This document shows positions 1 to 5,488 of a DNA stretch of 6,046 nt, piece after piece (the stretch's first letter is position 1; each line of letters begins with the position of its first letter). The stretch covers positions 1 through 6,046 of the forward strand of contig JAZROP010000013.1 in assembly GCA_045648785.1 (NCBI GenBank), written 5' to 3'. The DNA is from RGIG7450 sp045648785 (GTDB lineage Bacteria; Bacillota; Clostridia; RUG12999). The notes beneath the pieces are model-generated. The model saw only the letters and a program-made list of their open reading frames with translations. It was not told where the DNA came from and ran no database searches. Position numbers and translations under genes: made by a program.

Positions 1-290
1 GTGGTTATGAAGGCCTCAGAGTAGGTACAACACAGATTGCTGCTGGTGAAATGGCAGGCAAAACTGTATTCTTCACAGCTAATGCTAAAAACACAACAGG
101 CAGAGCAATTGACGGCGTACTCGCAATCGGTATCTACGAAGACGATACACTCGTTAAATATGCTTATGCTAACAAAGCATTCGCAAACGCTGGTGATGGT
201 TCATTCTCCGCAGCTTTCAAAGTTGGCGAAGGACAGACTGTTAAAGCATTTGTAAAAGGCACAGCTTCTGAAGTTACATTCGGTAACTAA
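1..290 (+). CDS. 3' end of a probable secreted/surface protein gene (partial)
   Basis: An open frame enters from the left edge (first full codon at position 3) and ends at TAA 288-290, giving about 95 C-terminal residues. The methionine at position 51 is internal: the frame stays open upstream of it (GYEGLRVGTTQIAAGE) and no ribosome binding site precedes it. The peptide is rich in Ala, Gly, Thr and Val, has no Cys or Trp, and alternates hydrophobic and polar residues as a beta-sandwich would. It ends with a GEGQTVKAFV segment that resembles the last strands of C-terminal domains on many clostridial exported proteins; that family link is from memory and weak. Codon choice is strongly biased (ACA for Thr, GCT or GCA for Ala), as in a highly expressed gene, and matches the SLH gene at the other end of the window. 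The specific function cannot be read from this fragment. Confidence 0.75.
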   Translation, partial: GYEGLRVGTTQIAAGEMAGKTVFFTANAKNTTGRAIDGVLAIGIYEDDTLVKYAYANKAFANAGDGSFSAAFKVGEGQTVKAFVKGTASEVTFGN

Positions 291-296
291 TTAAAT

Positions 297-324
297 AAAA
301 AACTCCCTTCGGGGAGTTTTTTTT
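297..324 (+). terminator. Rho-independent terminator of the left-edge gene
   Basis: A perfect stem AACTCCC (301-307) / GGGAGTT (312-318) closes on a stable TTCG tetraloop. It can be extended by four A-T pairs (297-300 with 319-322) and is followed by a T run to 324. It starts 7 bp after the TAA at 288-290. Because A and T runs flank both sides, it could also act on the minus strand. Confidence 0.9.
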
Positions 325-343
325 ATGAAAATTTGTAAATGGA

Positions 344-377
344 AAAAGCGGAAGAAAATTTCTTCCGCTTTTATTTT
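344..377 (-). terminator. Probable bidirectional terminator ending the minus-strand operon
   Basis: A 14-bp perfect inverted repeat lies at 344-357 and 359-372, with core AAAGCGGAAG / CTTCCGCTTT and a realistic loop of 3 to 5 nt. It lies about 30 nt beyond the stop codon of the minus-strand dehydrogenase gene (407-409). Read on the minus strand it ends in a five-T run; read on the plus strand it is followed by TTTTATTTTAT. It therefore probably insulates the two convergent units from both sides. Confidence 0.75.
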
Positions 378-406
378 ATAGACTTTCATTTAAAAAATTT
401 TATTAA

Positions 407-1354
407 CTATTTCACCATATTTTTAGGGTTGCCTGAAATAAATGAGGTTAAATTATCCATAACGATGCCGAGCAATCGCTGTCTGGTTTCTATGGGCGCC
501 CACGCAACATGAGGTGTCACCGAAAGTCCGGGCAGGTTTAACAGCTCACAAGTCTCCGACATGGGTTCGGTTGTCAGCACATCTATTGCTGCGCCCGAAA
601 GTTTGCCCGAAACAAGTGCATTTTTCAGGGCAGCTTCGTCAATTACGCCACCCCTGGCGGTATTTATAAAATATGCTCCCTCTTTAAATTTTGCAAACAT
701 TTTATCGTCAAACATTTTTTCCGAATCTTTGTTCAGCGGGCAATGAACGGTTACAAAATCGCTTTCGGAAACCAGCGTGTCAATGTCAACGAATTTTACT
801 GTGCTGTCCGAAACCGGATTTCGTTTATATGCTAGCACCTCCATTGAAAAGGCATTTGCAATTTTTGCGACCTCTTTTCCTATACTTCCATATCCAACTA
901 CACCAATTTTTTTGCCGCGGAGTTCTTGCATTTTAAAAATAAACGGCGAAAAAGTCTCGCTGTTTTTCCAACCTCCGCCGTTTACAAATTCTGTGTAGTC
1001 AGCAACCTTGTTTGTGTGGTTTAAAATATATGCAAAAACCTGTTGCGCAACCGCATTTGTGGAATAACTGCCAGCGTTACAGACGGTTATTCCGTGGGCA
1101 TTTGCGTATTCCACATCAATATTATTGTAACCGGTGGCAAACAGTCCGATATATTTTAAATTTTTCGCCGCTGCCATAACCTCTGCCGTGATAACCGTTT
1201 TGTTGCAGATTACGGCATCTGCATCCGCTATTCTTTCTATAAGTTTATCCTGTGGCGTCAGATCATAATAAACCGTTTCGCCAATGGAATCAAAAACTGT
1301 CAGGTCAAGGTCATCTCTTGTAACAGTTTTACAGTCTGTCAATACTATTTTCAT
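407..1354 (-). CDS. D-2-hydroxyacid dehydrogenase (glycerate dehydrogenase / hydroxypyruvate reductase-like)
   Basis: This 315-residue protein has the normal length and architecture of the family that interconverts 2-oxoacids and D-2-hydroxyacids with a nicotinamide cofactor in the cytoplasm. The substrate-domain signature FATGYNNID is at 72-80. The Rossmann motif GYGSIG is at 154-159, HCPLN at 204-208 and NTARGGVIDE at 231-240. The expected catalytic triad is present: Arg234 (ARGG), Glu263 (TTEP) and His282 (PHVAWAP). Residues after the second Rossmann strand read AYKRNP (175-180) with no acidic residue, which suggests NADP(H) rather than NAD(H); this is inference. The ATG at 1352-1354 lies 3 bp after the upstream stop codon, with an AAGGGAG ribosome binding site inside the end of the upstream gene, so it is the last gene of the operon. 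The exact substrate (hydroxypyruvate, glyoxylate or another 2-oxoacid) cannot be settled from sequence alone. Confidence 0.93.
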   Translation of the reverse strand: MKIVLTDCKTVTRDDLDLTVFDSIGETVYYDLTPQDKLIERIADADAVICNKTVITAEVMAAAKNLKYIGLFATGYNNIDVEYANAHGITVCNAGSYSTNAVAQQVFAYILNHTNKVADYTEFVNGGGWKNSETFSPFIFKMQELRGKKIGVVGYGSIGKEVAKIANAFSMEVLAYKRNPVSDSTVKFVDIDTLVSESDFVTVHCPLNKDSEKMFDDKMFAKFKEGAYFINTARGGVIDEAALKNALVSGKLSGAAIDVLTTEPMSETCELLNLPGLSVTPHVAWAPIETRQRLLGIVMDNLTSFISGNPKNMVK

Positions 1355-1357
1355 AAT

Positions 1358-2356
1358 CTACTCCCTTATATCAAAACCTGCCGATTTATAAAGTCTGTTG
1401 TACACTCCCTGCCACATTCCCGATTTTTCCGGAAGTTCGCATAGTATTATCTCTGCACCAAGCTCGTCAAAGCGTCTGAGTGAGTAAAAAAGCCGTTTTG
1501 CGAGGTCTGTTGTGTCTTTCCCCCAGCAAATCTCAATTTCCGCGGAAAGAGAGGATTTTTCGCTTTTAAAAAGTCCAACTTTTTTGCCCTCAGAAACAAA
1601 CATTTTCAAATCTTCAGCAAGTTTTTCGGTTGTTTTATAAAGAATAACCTGGGCATCAGGCGCATAATGCTTATATTTCATGCCGGGACTTTTGGGTTTG
1701 TATCCTTCCGTCCCCTCTTTTTTGTGCTCCTCCACAGTTACATCAGGGAAGATTTCTGCAAGCATTTCTGCTGTAATTCCGCCCGGTCTAAGTACCATTG
1801 GCGGAAATACAGTTGTATCAACAACCGTGGATTCTATACCAATATCACAATTGCCGCCATCAATTATAATATCCACCCTGCCGTTCATATCGTCAAAAGC
1901 GTGTCTGAACGCCGTCGGGCTGGGTTTGCCGGACAAATTTGCACTTGGTGCGGCGACAGGGACTCCTGCTGCTTCTATAAGCATCCGTGCGACCGGATTT
2001 TCCGGCATTCTAATTGCAACGGTGTCAAGTCCAGCCGTTACCTCCGTCGGAACAATATCCTGTTTTTCCACCACTACCGTTATTGGTCCCGGCCAGAATT
2101 TTTCCATTATTTTTTTAGCGGCAGGGTTGATTTTACCTGTTTTTTCTGCCATATTCATGTCAGATACATGTAATATCAACGGATTGTCGGACGGTCTGCC
2201 TTTAGCGCGAAAAATGCTTTTCACCGCACGGGGATTAAGCCCGTCTGCACCAAGTCCGTAAACAGTTTCGGTCGGGAAAACCACAAGTCCTCCCTCATTT
2301 ATCACCTTGCCGGCTTGCTTCAGTGCCTCCGGCAAAGGTTTTATAATTTTTGTCAT
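1358..2356 (-). CDS. sua5: L-threonylcarbamoyladenylate synthase, Sua5/YrdC/YwlC type
   Basis: The enzyme makes threonylcarbamoyl-AMP from threonine, bicarbonate and ATP, the first step of the universal t6A37 modification on ANN-decoding tRNAs. TsaD with its partners then transfers the group to tRNA. At 332 residues it is the long Sua5 form rather than the short TsaC form. The YrdC domain spans about 8-200, with PTETVYGLG (28-36), KGRP (52-55), PGPITVVV (89-96), the PSANLSG nucleotide-site motif (137-143) and STVVD (176-180). The linker motif SPGMKYKHYAP is at 223-233, followed by the C-terminal Sua5 domain (about 235-330). The ATG at 2354-2356 overlaps the stop codon of the cysteine desulfurase gene as TAATG. 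No strong ribosome binding site is seen at optimal distance, so translation is probably coupled. Confidence 0.96.
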   Translation of the reverse strand: MTKIIKPLPEALKQAGKVINEGGLVVFPTETVYGLGADGLNPRAVKSIFRAKGRPSDNPLILHVSDMNMAEKTGKINPAAKKIMEKFWPGPITVVVEKQDIVPTEVTAGLDTVAIRMPENPVARMLIEAAGVPVAAPSANLSGKPSPTAFRHAFDDMNGRVDIIIDGGNCDIGIESTVVDTTVFPPMVLRPGGITAEMLAEIFPDVTVEEHKKEGTEGYKPKSPGMKYKHYAPDAQVILYKTTEKLAEDLKMFVSEGKKVGLFKSEKSSLSAEIEICWGKDTTDLAKRLFYSLRRFDELGAEIILCELPEKSGMWQGVYNRLYKSAGFDIRE

Positions 2357-3483
2357 TATCTCATAACCTTTCTCAAAATGCCAACCTGTTTCTTTAAAGT
2401 TTCTGCCACAATTTCCGTTTCCTCTATGGTATTCTGTGCCGAAAAACTGAATCTGAGCGAGCTGTCAATCAGCTCTCTTTTTACGCCCATAGCTCCAAGC
2501 ACATGACTGGGTGACGGATGATTTGACGAGCATGCCGAACCGGATGATACCATAATTTTCGCCGACTCAAGGCTGTGCAGCAGAACTTCTGATTTCACGC
2601 CTCTAAAGGACATATTCAAAACATACGGCAGTGCACATTCTCCCCCGTTTATTGTCACATCATCAATTCTTTCGAATATTTTTTTCGTCAGTGTTCTTTT
2701 AATTTCCGTTACGGTCGCAAAACTTTTCTCTCTGTCAAAAACTCTTACCGCTTCACCAAATCCAGCTATTCCCGGTACATTTTCCGTTCCGGGGCGCATA
2801 TTTTTCTGTTGTCCGCCTCCAAAAATAATGGGATTTACATTTATTCCCTCTTTAACATAAAGTGCGCCCACCCCTTTTGGTCCGTGAACCTTGTGTGCAC
2901 TGAAACTTGCAAGATCAACATCCTCAAACGGAATTTTCAGGTAAGACTGCACCATGTCGCTGTGAAAAATTATGTCTCTGTCAAAATCTTTAACCAGCCT
3001 GTAAGCCTCTTTTATGGGCATTACAGCACCCGTTTCGTTATTGACATGCATAATGCTTACAAGGACAACATCCTTTGAAAGAAGACTCTCAAGATGATTT
3101 AAATCAATCACTCCGTCCGGCTTTACTTTAATATATTTTACAGTAAATCCCTGACTTTCAAGATACTTAAAGCTCTGTAAAACCGCAGGATGCTCAACCT
3201 CAGAGGTAATAACAGTTTTCCTACCGTGAGAATTCCTGATTGCACCTCCGATTATCGCTGTATTGTCACTCTCGGTTCCTCCAGATGTAAAAAATATGGC
3301 AGTTTCTTTTTTCCCGATAGAGTCTGCTACCGCTTTTCTTGCAGCCACGACCGCTTTTTCTGCCTCAAGTCCCATAGAGTGTAGTGAGGACGGGTTGCCG
3401 TACGCCTCTTCCATAAGATGTGTCATAAGCTCTATTGCCTGAGGGCAAACCGCTGTGGTTGCCGAATTATCCATATATATCAT
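2356..3483 (-). CDS. Cysteine desulfurase, class I NifS/IscS family
   Basis: This cytoplasmic pyridoxal-phosphate enzyme converts cysteine to alanine and holds the sulfur as a persulfide for Fe-S cluster assembly or tRNA thiolation. It has 375 residues, normal for the family. Visible landmarks are MDNSATT near the N-terminus, TSGGTESDN (66-74), His98 in EVEHPA (cofactor stacking), NNETGA (148-153), Asp176 and Gln179, the PLP lysine Lys198 in SFSAHKVHGPKG, and RPGTEN (230-235). The persulfide Cys318 sits in a long loop (SSGSACSSNHPSPSH), the class I arrangement. An AGGTGAG ribosome binding site (3487-3493) lies 3 nt from the ATG at 3481-3483; the alternative ATG at codon 4 would be too far away. 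It is the first gene of a three-gene operon. No iscU, thiI or mnmA is nearby, so whether it serves Fe-S clusters or tRNA is not decided. Confidence 0.96.
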   Translation of the reverse strand: MIYMDNSATTAVCPQAIELMTHLMEEAYGNPSSLHSMGLEAEKAVVAARKAVADSIGKKETAIFFTSGGTESDNTAIIGGAIRNSHGRKTVITSEVEHPAVLQSFKYLESQGFTVKYIKVKPDGVIDLNHLESLLSKDVVLVSIMHVNNETGAVMPIKEAYRLVKDFDRDIIFHSDMVQSYLKIPFEDVDLASFSAHKVHGPKGVGALYVKEGINVNPIIFGGGQQKNMRPGTENVPGIAGFGEAVRVFDREKSFATVTEIKRTLTKKIFERIDDVTINGGECALPYVLNMSFRGVKSEVLLHSLESAKIMVSSGSACSSNHPSPSHVLGAMGVKRELIDSSLRFSFSAQNTIEETEIVAETLKKQVGILRKVMR

Positions 3484-3513
3484 AAACTCACCTTTTTAAA
3501 AAATTCCATTATA

Positions 3514-3542
3514 ATTTTATCATATTTATTTTTTTATGTAAA
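3514..3542 (-). promoter_or_regulatory. Sigma-A-type promoter of the cysteine desulfurase operon
   Basis: Read on the minus strand, TTTACA (3542-3537) and TAAAAT (3519-3514) are separated by exactly 17 bp, five of six matches to each consensus hexamer. Initiation would fall near 3507, giving a leader of roughly 25 nt that carries the AGGTGAG ribosome binding site. A TATAAT immediately downstream (3513-3508) is a second possible -10, but its distance from the -35 would be 23 bp. Confidence 0.65.
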
Positions 3543-3596
3543 TACATATTTTATTTTTTGTGATGCAAAATAACTTTAAAGGAAAGGGTGATTTAA

Positions 3597-3773
3597 ATGA
3601 AAAAAAGCGTTTCTTTCGGTACAGGAGTCATCACAGGACTTGTTGCCGGAGCAGTTGTCGGTATGCTTGCTGATCCACTAAAGGATAAGGATACAAAAAA
3701 AATTCAAAACCATACCGGTGGAATTTTCAAATCCATCGGCTCAGCAATAGACAGTATGTTTGATATGAGATAA
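3597..3773 (+). CDS. Small YtxH-like protein, 58 residues
   Basis: The frame runs from ATG 3597-3599 to TAA 3771-3773 and is preceded by a GGAAAGGGTG ribosome binding site (3581-3590) at good spacing. The protein starts MKKSVSFGTG and continues with a Gly/Ala-rich hydrophobic stretch (about 11-25, containing GLVAGAVVGMLA). A DP and a charged Lys/Asp segment (26-36) follow, then an amphipathic tail to a terminal Arg. A Gly/Ala-rich helix followed by a short AP/DP and charged residues is the pattern of YtxH-type proteins, which are often longer and mostly uncharacterised, some linked to general stress. The strong ribosome binding site and dedicated terminator support a real gene. It is divergent from the cysteine desulfurase operon and has no evident functional link to either neighbour. 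The YtxH assignment is by pattern and moderate; the function is unknown. Confidence 0.82.
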   Translation: MKKSVSFGTGVITGLVAGAVVGMLADPLKDKDTKKIQNHTGGIFKSIGSAIDSMFDMR

Positions 3774-3774
3774 T

Positions 3775-3812
3775 TTTTGCCGCCGAAAATCCGGCGGCAA
3801 AATTATTTTTTC
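3775..3812 (+). terminator. Rho-independent terminator after the YtxH-like gene
   Basis: An 11-bp perfect stem, TTTTGCCGCCG (3775-3785) with CGGCGGCAAAA (3792-3802), encloses a six-base loop. It is followed by the T-rich tail TTATTTTTTCT. It begins 1 bp after the stop codon and isolates the small gene from spoIIGA, so spoIIGA needs its own promoter. Confidence 0.93.
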
Positions 3813-3821
3813 TTTCACGCT

Positions 3822-3854
3822 TTTACAAATTTTTCCTGGTCTGTTTGATATAAT
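3822..3854 (+). promoter_or_regulatory. Putative spoIIGA-sigE promoter with long spacing
   Basis: A perfect -10 TATAAT (3849-3854) is preceded by TG one base upstream (TGATATAAT), an extended -10. The best -35-like element is TTTACA (3822-3827), 21 bp away instead of 17. The Bacillus subtilis spoIIG promoter is known for a similarly over-long spacing (22 bp) and depends on phosphorylated Spo0A bound near the -35. TTTTACA (3821-3827) matches the 0A box complement TTCGACA at five of seven positions, so Spo0A control is plausible but not proven. Initiation would fall near 3861, only about 10 nt before the spoIIGA ATG. Confidence 0.6.
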
Positions 3855-3860
3855 TAAGCC

Positions 3861-3865
3861 GGTGA
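3861..3865 (+). promoter_or_regulatory. Ribosome binding site deciding the spoIIGA start
   Basis: GGTGA at 3861-3865 pairs with the anti-Shine-Dalgarno sequence (the GGTGA part of AGGAGGTGA) and sits 5 nt before ATG 3871. The upstream in-frame GTG at 3862 lies inside this site and has no ribosome binding site of its own, which favours ATG 3871 as the start. Confidence 0.55.
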
Positions 3866-3870
3866 AAAAA

Positions 3871-4707
3871 ATGCCCGTTATTTACATAGATGTGTTATTT
3901 TTAACAAACTTCATATTAGATTGCATGCTTTTAATCCTTACCGGCAAAGTTTCCGGCAGAAACTACTCTCCCCTGAGGGTAATTTGGGGTGGACTTTTTG
4001 GTGGTTTTTTTGGCACTTTTATATTTTTTTTAGATTTTCCAGCTATTCTCTCTGTGGTTATAACTGTTGCTTGTGCTGCCGTTATGGTGCTGACCACTTA
4101 CTACCCTATTACAAAAAAAACTTTTCTACGACTTGTCGGTGGATTTTATTTATCATCTTTTTTACTAGGCGGGGCATTGTTTGGGCTTTGTTTCTTTTTG
4201 GGCAGACCGGGCATTATGTCAAACGGAATATGTTATTTCCCCTTCTCAATGTCGCAGCTTTTAATTTGTGCACTTCCCCTTGCCGCATTTTTGGGTTTTT
4301 CTTTTAAGAAAATCAAAAATCGCCTGCTCTCTCACGATAAATATTGCACAGTAATGCTGTCACTTGCCGGCAGATCTGCCACATTTGACGGTTTTTTCGA
4401 TAGTGGTTCTTCACTTTCTGACCCTTACTGCAAGAAGCCTGTAATTATAATCGACGGCTTTATGGCACAAAAGCTTTATGGCGATTCACCACCACCCTGT
4501 CGGCTCATACCTTATGCAACAATTGAAACCACCGGATTTCTTAAGGCATTTTCTCCTGATTTTTGTCTTATAATTTGTGACGACAAACACTTTAGCTGCG
4601 AATGTAGCATAGCCATTTCCCCTGCATATTCGGGTGGCAAAGCAATAATTAACCCTGATATATTATTAAATTGGAGGAAAGAAAATGATATACAAATATT
4701 TGGTTGA
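3871..4707 (+). CDS. spoIIGA: Sporulation sigma-E processing aspartic protease SpoIIGA
   Basis: SpoIIGA is the membrane protease at the sporulation septum that removes the pro-sequence of sigma-E in the mother cell, after signalling by SpoIIR from the forespore. The 278-residue protein starts MPVIYIDVLFLTNFILD, the typical family N-terminus. It has five predicted membrane segments (about 3-24, 36-54, 57-78, 88-111 and 127-146), followed by a cytoplasmic domain. The active-site motif FFDSGSSLSDP is at 175-185, with catalytic Asp177. RLIPY (211-215) and the C-terminal INPDILLNW segment (260-268) are further family landmarks. The start was set at ATG 3871 because GGTGA lies at good distance; a GTG at 3862 would add three residues. 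Its 3' end overlaps the sigE start by 23 bp, which suggests coupled expression of protease and substrate. Confidence 0.95.
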   Translation: MPVIYIDVLFLTNFILDCMLLILTGKVSGRNYSPLRVIWGGLFGGFFGTFIFFLDFPAILSVVITVACAAVMVLTTYYPITKKTFLRLVGGFYLSSFLLGGALFGLCFFLGRPGIMSNGICYFPFSMSQLLICALPLAAFLGFSFKKIKNRLLSHDKYCTVMLSLAGRSATFDGFFDSGSSLSDPYCKKPVIIIDGFMAQKLYGDSPPPCRLIPYATIETTGFLKAFSPDFCLIICDDKHFSCECSIAISPAYSGGKAIINPDILLNWRKENDIQIFG

Positions 4708-5386
4708 AAAAATACGAACACTACTTGGTCTGAGAGATTTTGTTCATTACATAGGTGGTAGCGATGTGTTGCCACCCCCTTTGTCTCGCGAAGAGGAGGC
4801 TGTGCTTATGCAAAAGCTCAAGTCTGACCCTCAACTTGTACGCAAAACGCTTATTGAACACAATTTGCGTCTTGTGGTTTACATTGCAAAAAAATTTGAA
4901 TCAAGCGGTGTTGGTGTTGAAGATCTGGTTTCTATCGGTACAATCGGACTGATAAAAGCTATTAACACATTTGACCCGGATAAAAATATAAAACTTGCAA
5001 CATATGCTTCTCGGTGTATTGAAAACGAAATGCTGATGCATCTTAGAAAAATAAGTAATATCCGCACAGAAGTTTCCATCGAAGAACCCCTTAATACCGA
5101 CTGGGACGGCAACGAGCTCTTACTTTCTGATATTCTCGGTACTGAAAATGATATTATAAGTCGCAACATAGAGGAAGAAACTGACCGAAAACTGTTGCAT
5201 GATGCAATAAATAGATTATCCGGGCGTGAGCAAAACATTATGAAGCTCCGCTTCGGGTTGACAAAGCATGGCTACAAAACCCAGAAAGAGGTTGCCGATA
5301 TGCTTGGCATATCTCAGTCCTACATATCCCGACTTGAGAAAAAAATTCTCGAGCGTCTGAAAAAAGAAATCAGCCAGCTGATATAA
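4685..5386 (+). CDS. sigE: RNA polymerase sporulation sigma factor E, pro-form
   Basis: Sigma-E is the early mother-cell sigma factor of endospore formation, made as inactive pro-sigma-E. The 233-residue product has a basic, amphipathic N-terminal extension followed by HYIGGSDVLPPPLS. By alignment from memory with Bacillus subtilis sigma-E (cleaved in VYYIGGS), SpoIIGA would cut between His21 and Tyr22, leaving a 21-residue pro-sequence, slightly shorter than the 27 residues in B. subtilis. Region 2 is at about 58-125, with NLRLVVYIAKKF, EDLVSIGTIGLIKA and LATYASRCIENE, and DWDGNELLLSDILGT follows (139-153). Region 4 is at about 175-230, with the helix-turn-helix TQKEVADMLGISQSYISRLE (199-218). 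A strong GGAGG (4673-4677) lies 7 nt before the ATG. The usual downstream partner gene sigG is absent here. Confidence 0.97.
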   Translation: MIYKYLVEKIRTLLGLRDFVHYIGGSDVLPPPLSREEEAVLMQKLKSDPQLVRKTLIEHNLRLVVYIAKKFESSGVGVEDLVSIGTIGLIKAINTFDPDKNIKLATYASRCIENEMLMHLRKISNIRTEVSIEEPLNTDWDGNELLLSDILGTENDIISRNIEEETDRKLLHDAINRLSGREQNIMKLRFGLTKHGYKTQKEVADMLGISQSYISRLEKKILERLKKEISQLI

Positions 5387-5391
5387 CATAG

Positions 5392-5429
5392 AATAATGCC
5401 CGTATCTTAAAATTGCGGGCATTATTTTT
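5392..5429 (+). terminator. Rho-independent terminator after sigE
   Basis: An 11-bp perfect stem, AATAATGCCCG (5392-5402) with CGGGCATTATT (5416-5426), encloses a 13-nt loop. A short T run (5425-5429) follows. It lies 5 bp after the sigE stop codon and ends the spoIIGA-sigE transcript. Confidence 0.8.
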
Positions 5430-5432
5430 ACA

Positions 5433-5470
5433 TTAAAAAGCCACCATCCATTCGGATGGTGGCTTTAATT
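5433..5470 (-). terminator. Rho-independent terminator of the SLH gene, probably bidirectional
   Basis: A 13-bp perfect stem, AAAGCCACCATCC (5437-5449) with GGATGGTGGCTTT (5454-5466), has an ATTC loop. On the minus strand it is followed by a T run (complement of 5435-5439), and it lies about 20 nt beyond the SLH gene stop codon (5489-5491). On the plus strand it is followed by AATTTT, so it may back up the sigE terminator. Confidence 0.88.
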
Positions 5471-5488
5471 TTAAAACGTTAGGTTTTA

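Noticed and set aside
37..255. Second plus-strand frame (72 codons) overlapping the left-edge gene
   Set aside because: It is out of frame with the coherent 1-290 reading frame, and its Ser/Gln/Leu-rich translation looks random.
301..372. The two left hairpins as a riboswitch or attachment site
   Set aside because: Both are simple perfect stems with tiny loops and T runs located after stop codons, which terminators explain fully.
1680..2261. Long plus-strand open frame (193 codons) opposite the Sua5 gene
   Set aside because: It is antisense to a gene with all family motifs, has no ribosome binding site, and its Ser/Ile/Pro-rich composition is that of a shadow frame.
3862..3870. GTG at 3862 as the spoIIGA start
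   Set aside because: It lies within the GGTGA that serves ATG 3871 and has no ribosome binding site of its own. It is kept only as a possibility if transcription starts exactly at 3862.
4512..4775. Minus-strand open frame spanning the spoIIGA/sigE overlap
   Set aside because: It is antisense to two well-supported genes, and no protein family is recognisable in it.
4879..5238. Minus-strand open frame of 119 codons opposite sigE
   Set aside because: It lies wholly within the conserved sigma-E coding region on the other strand and shows no ribosome binding site or recognisable motif.
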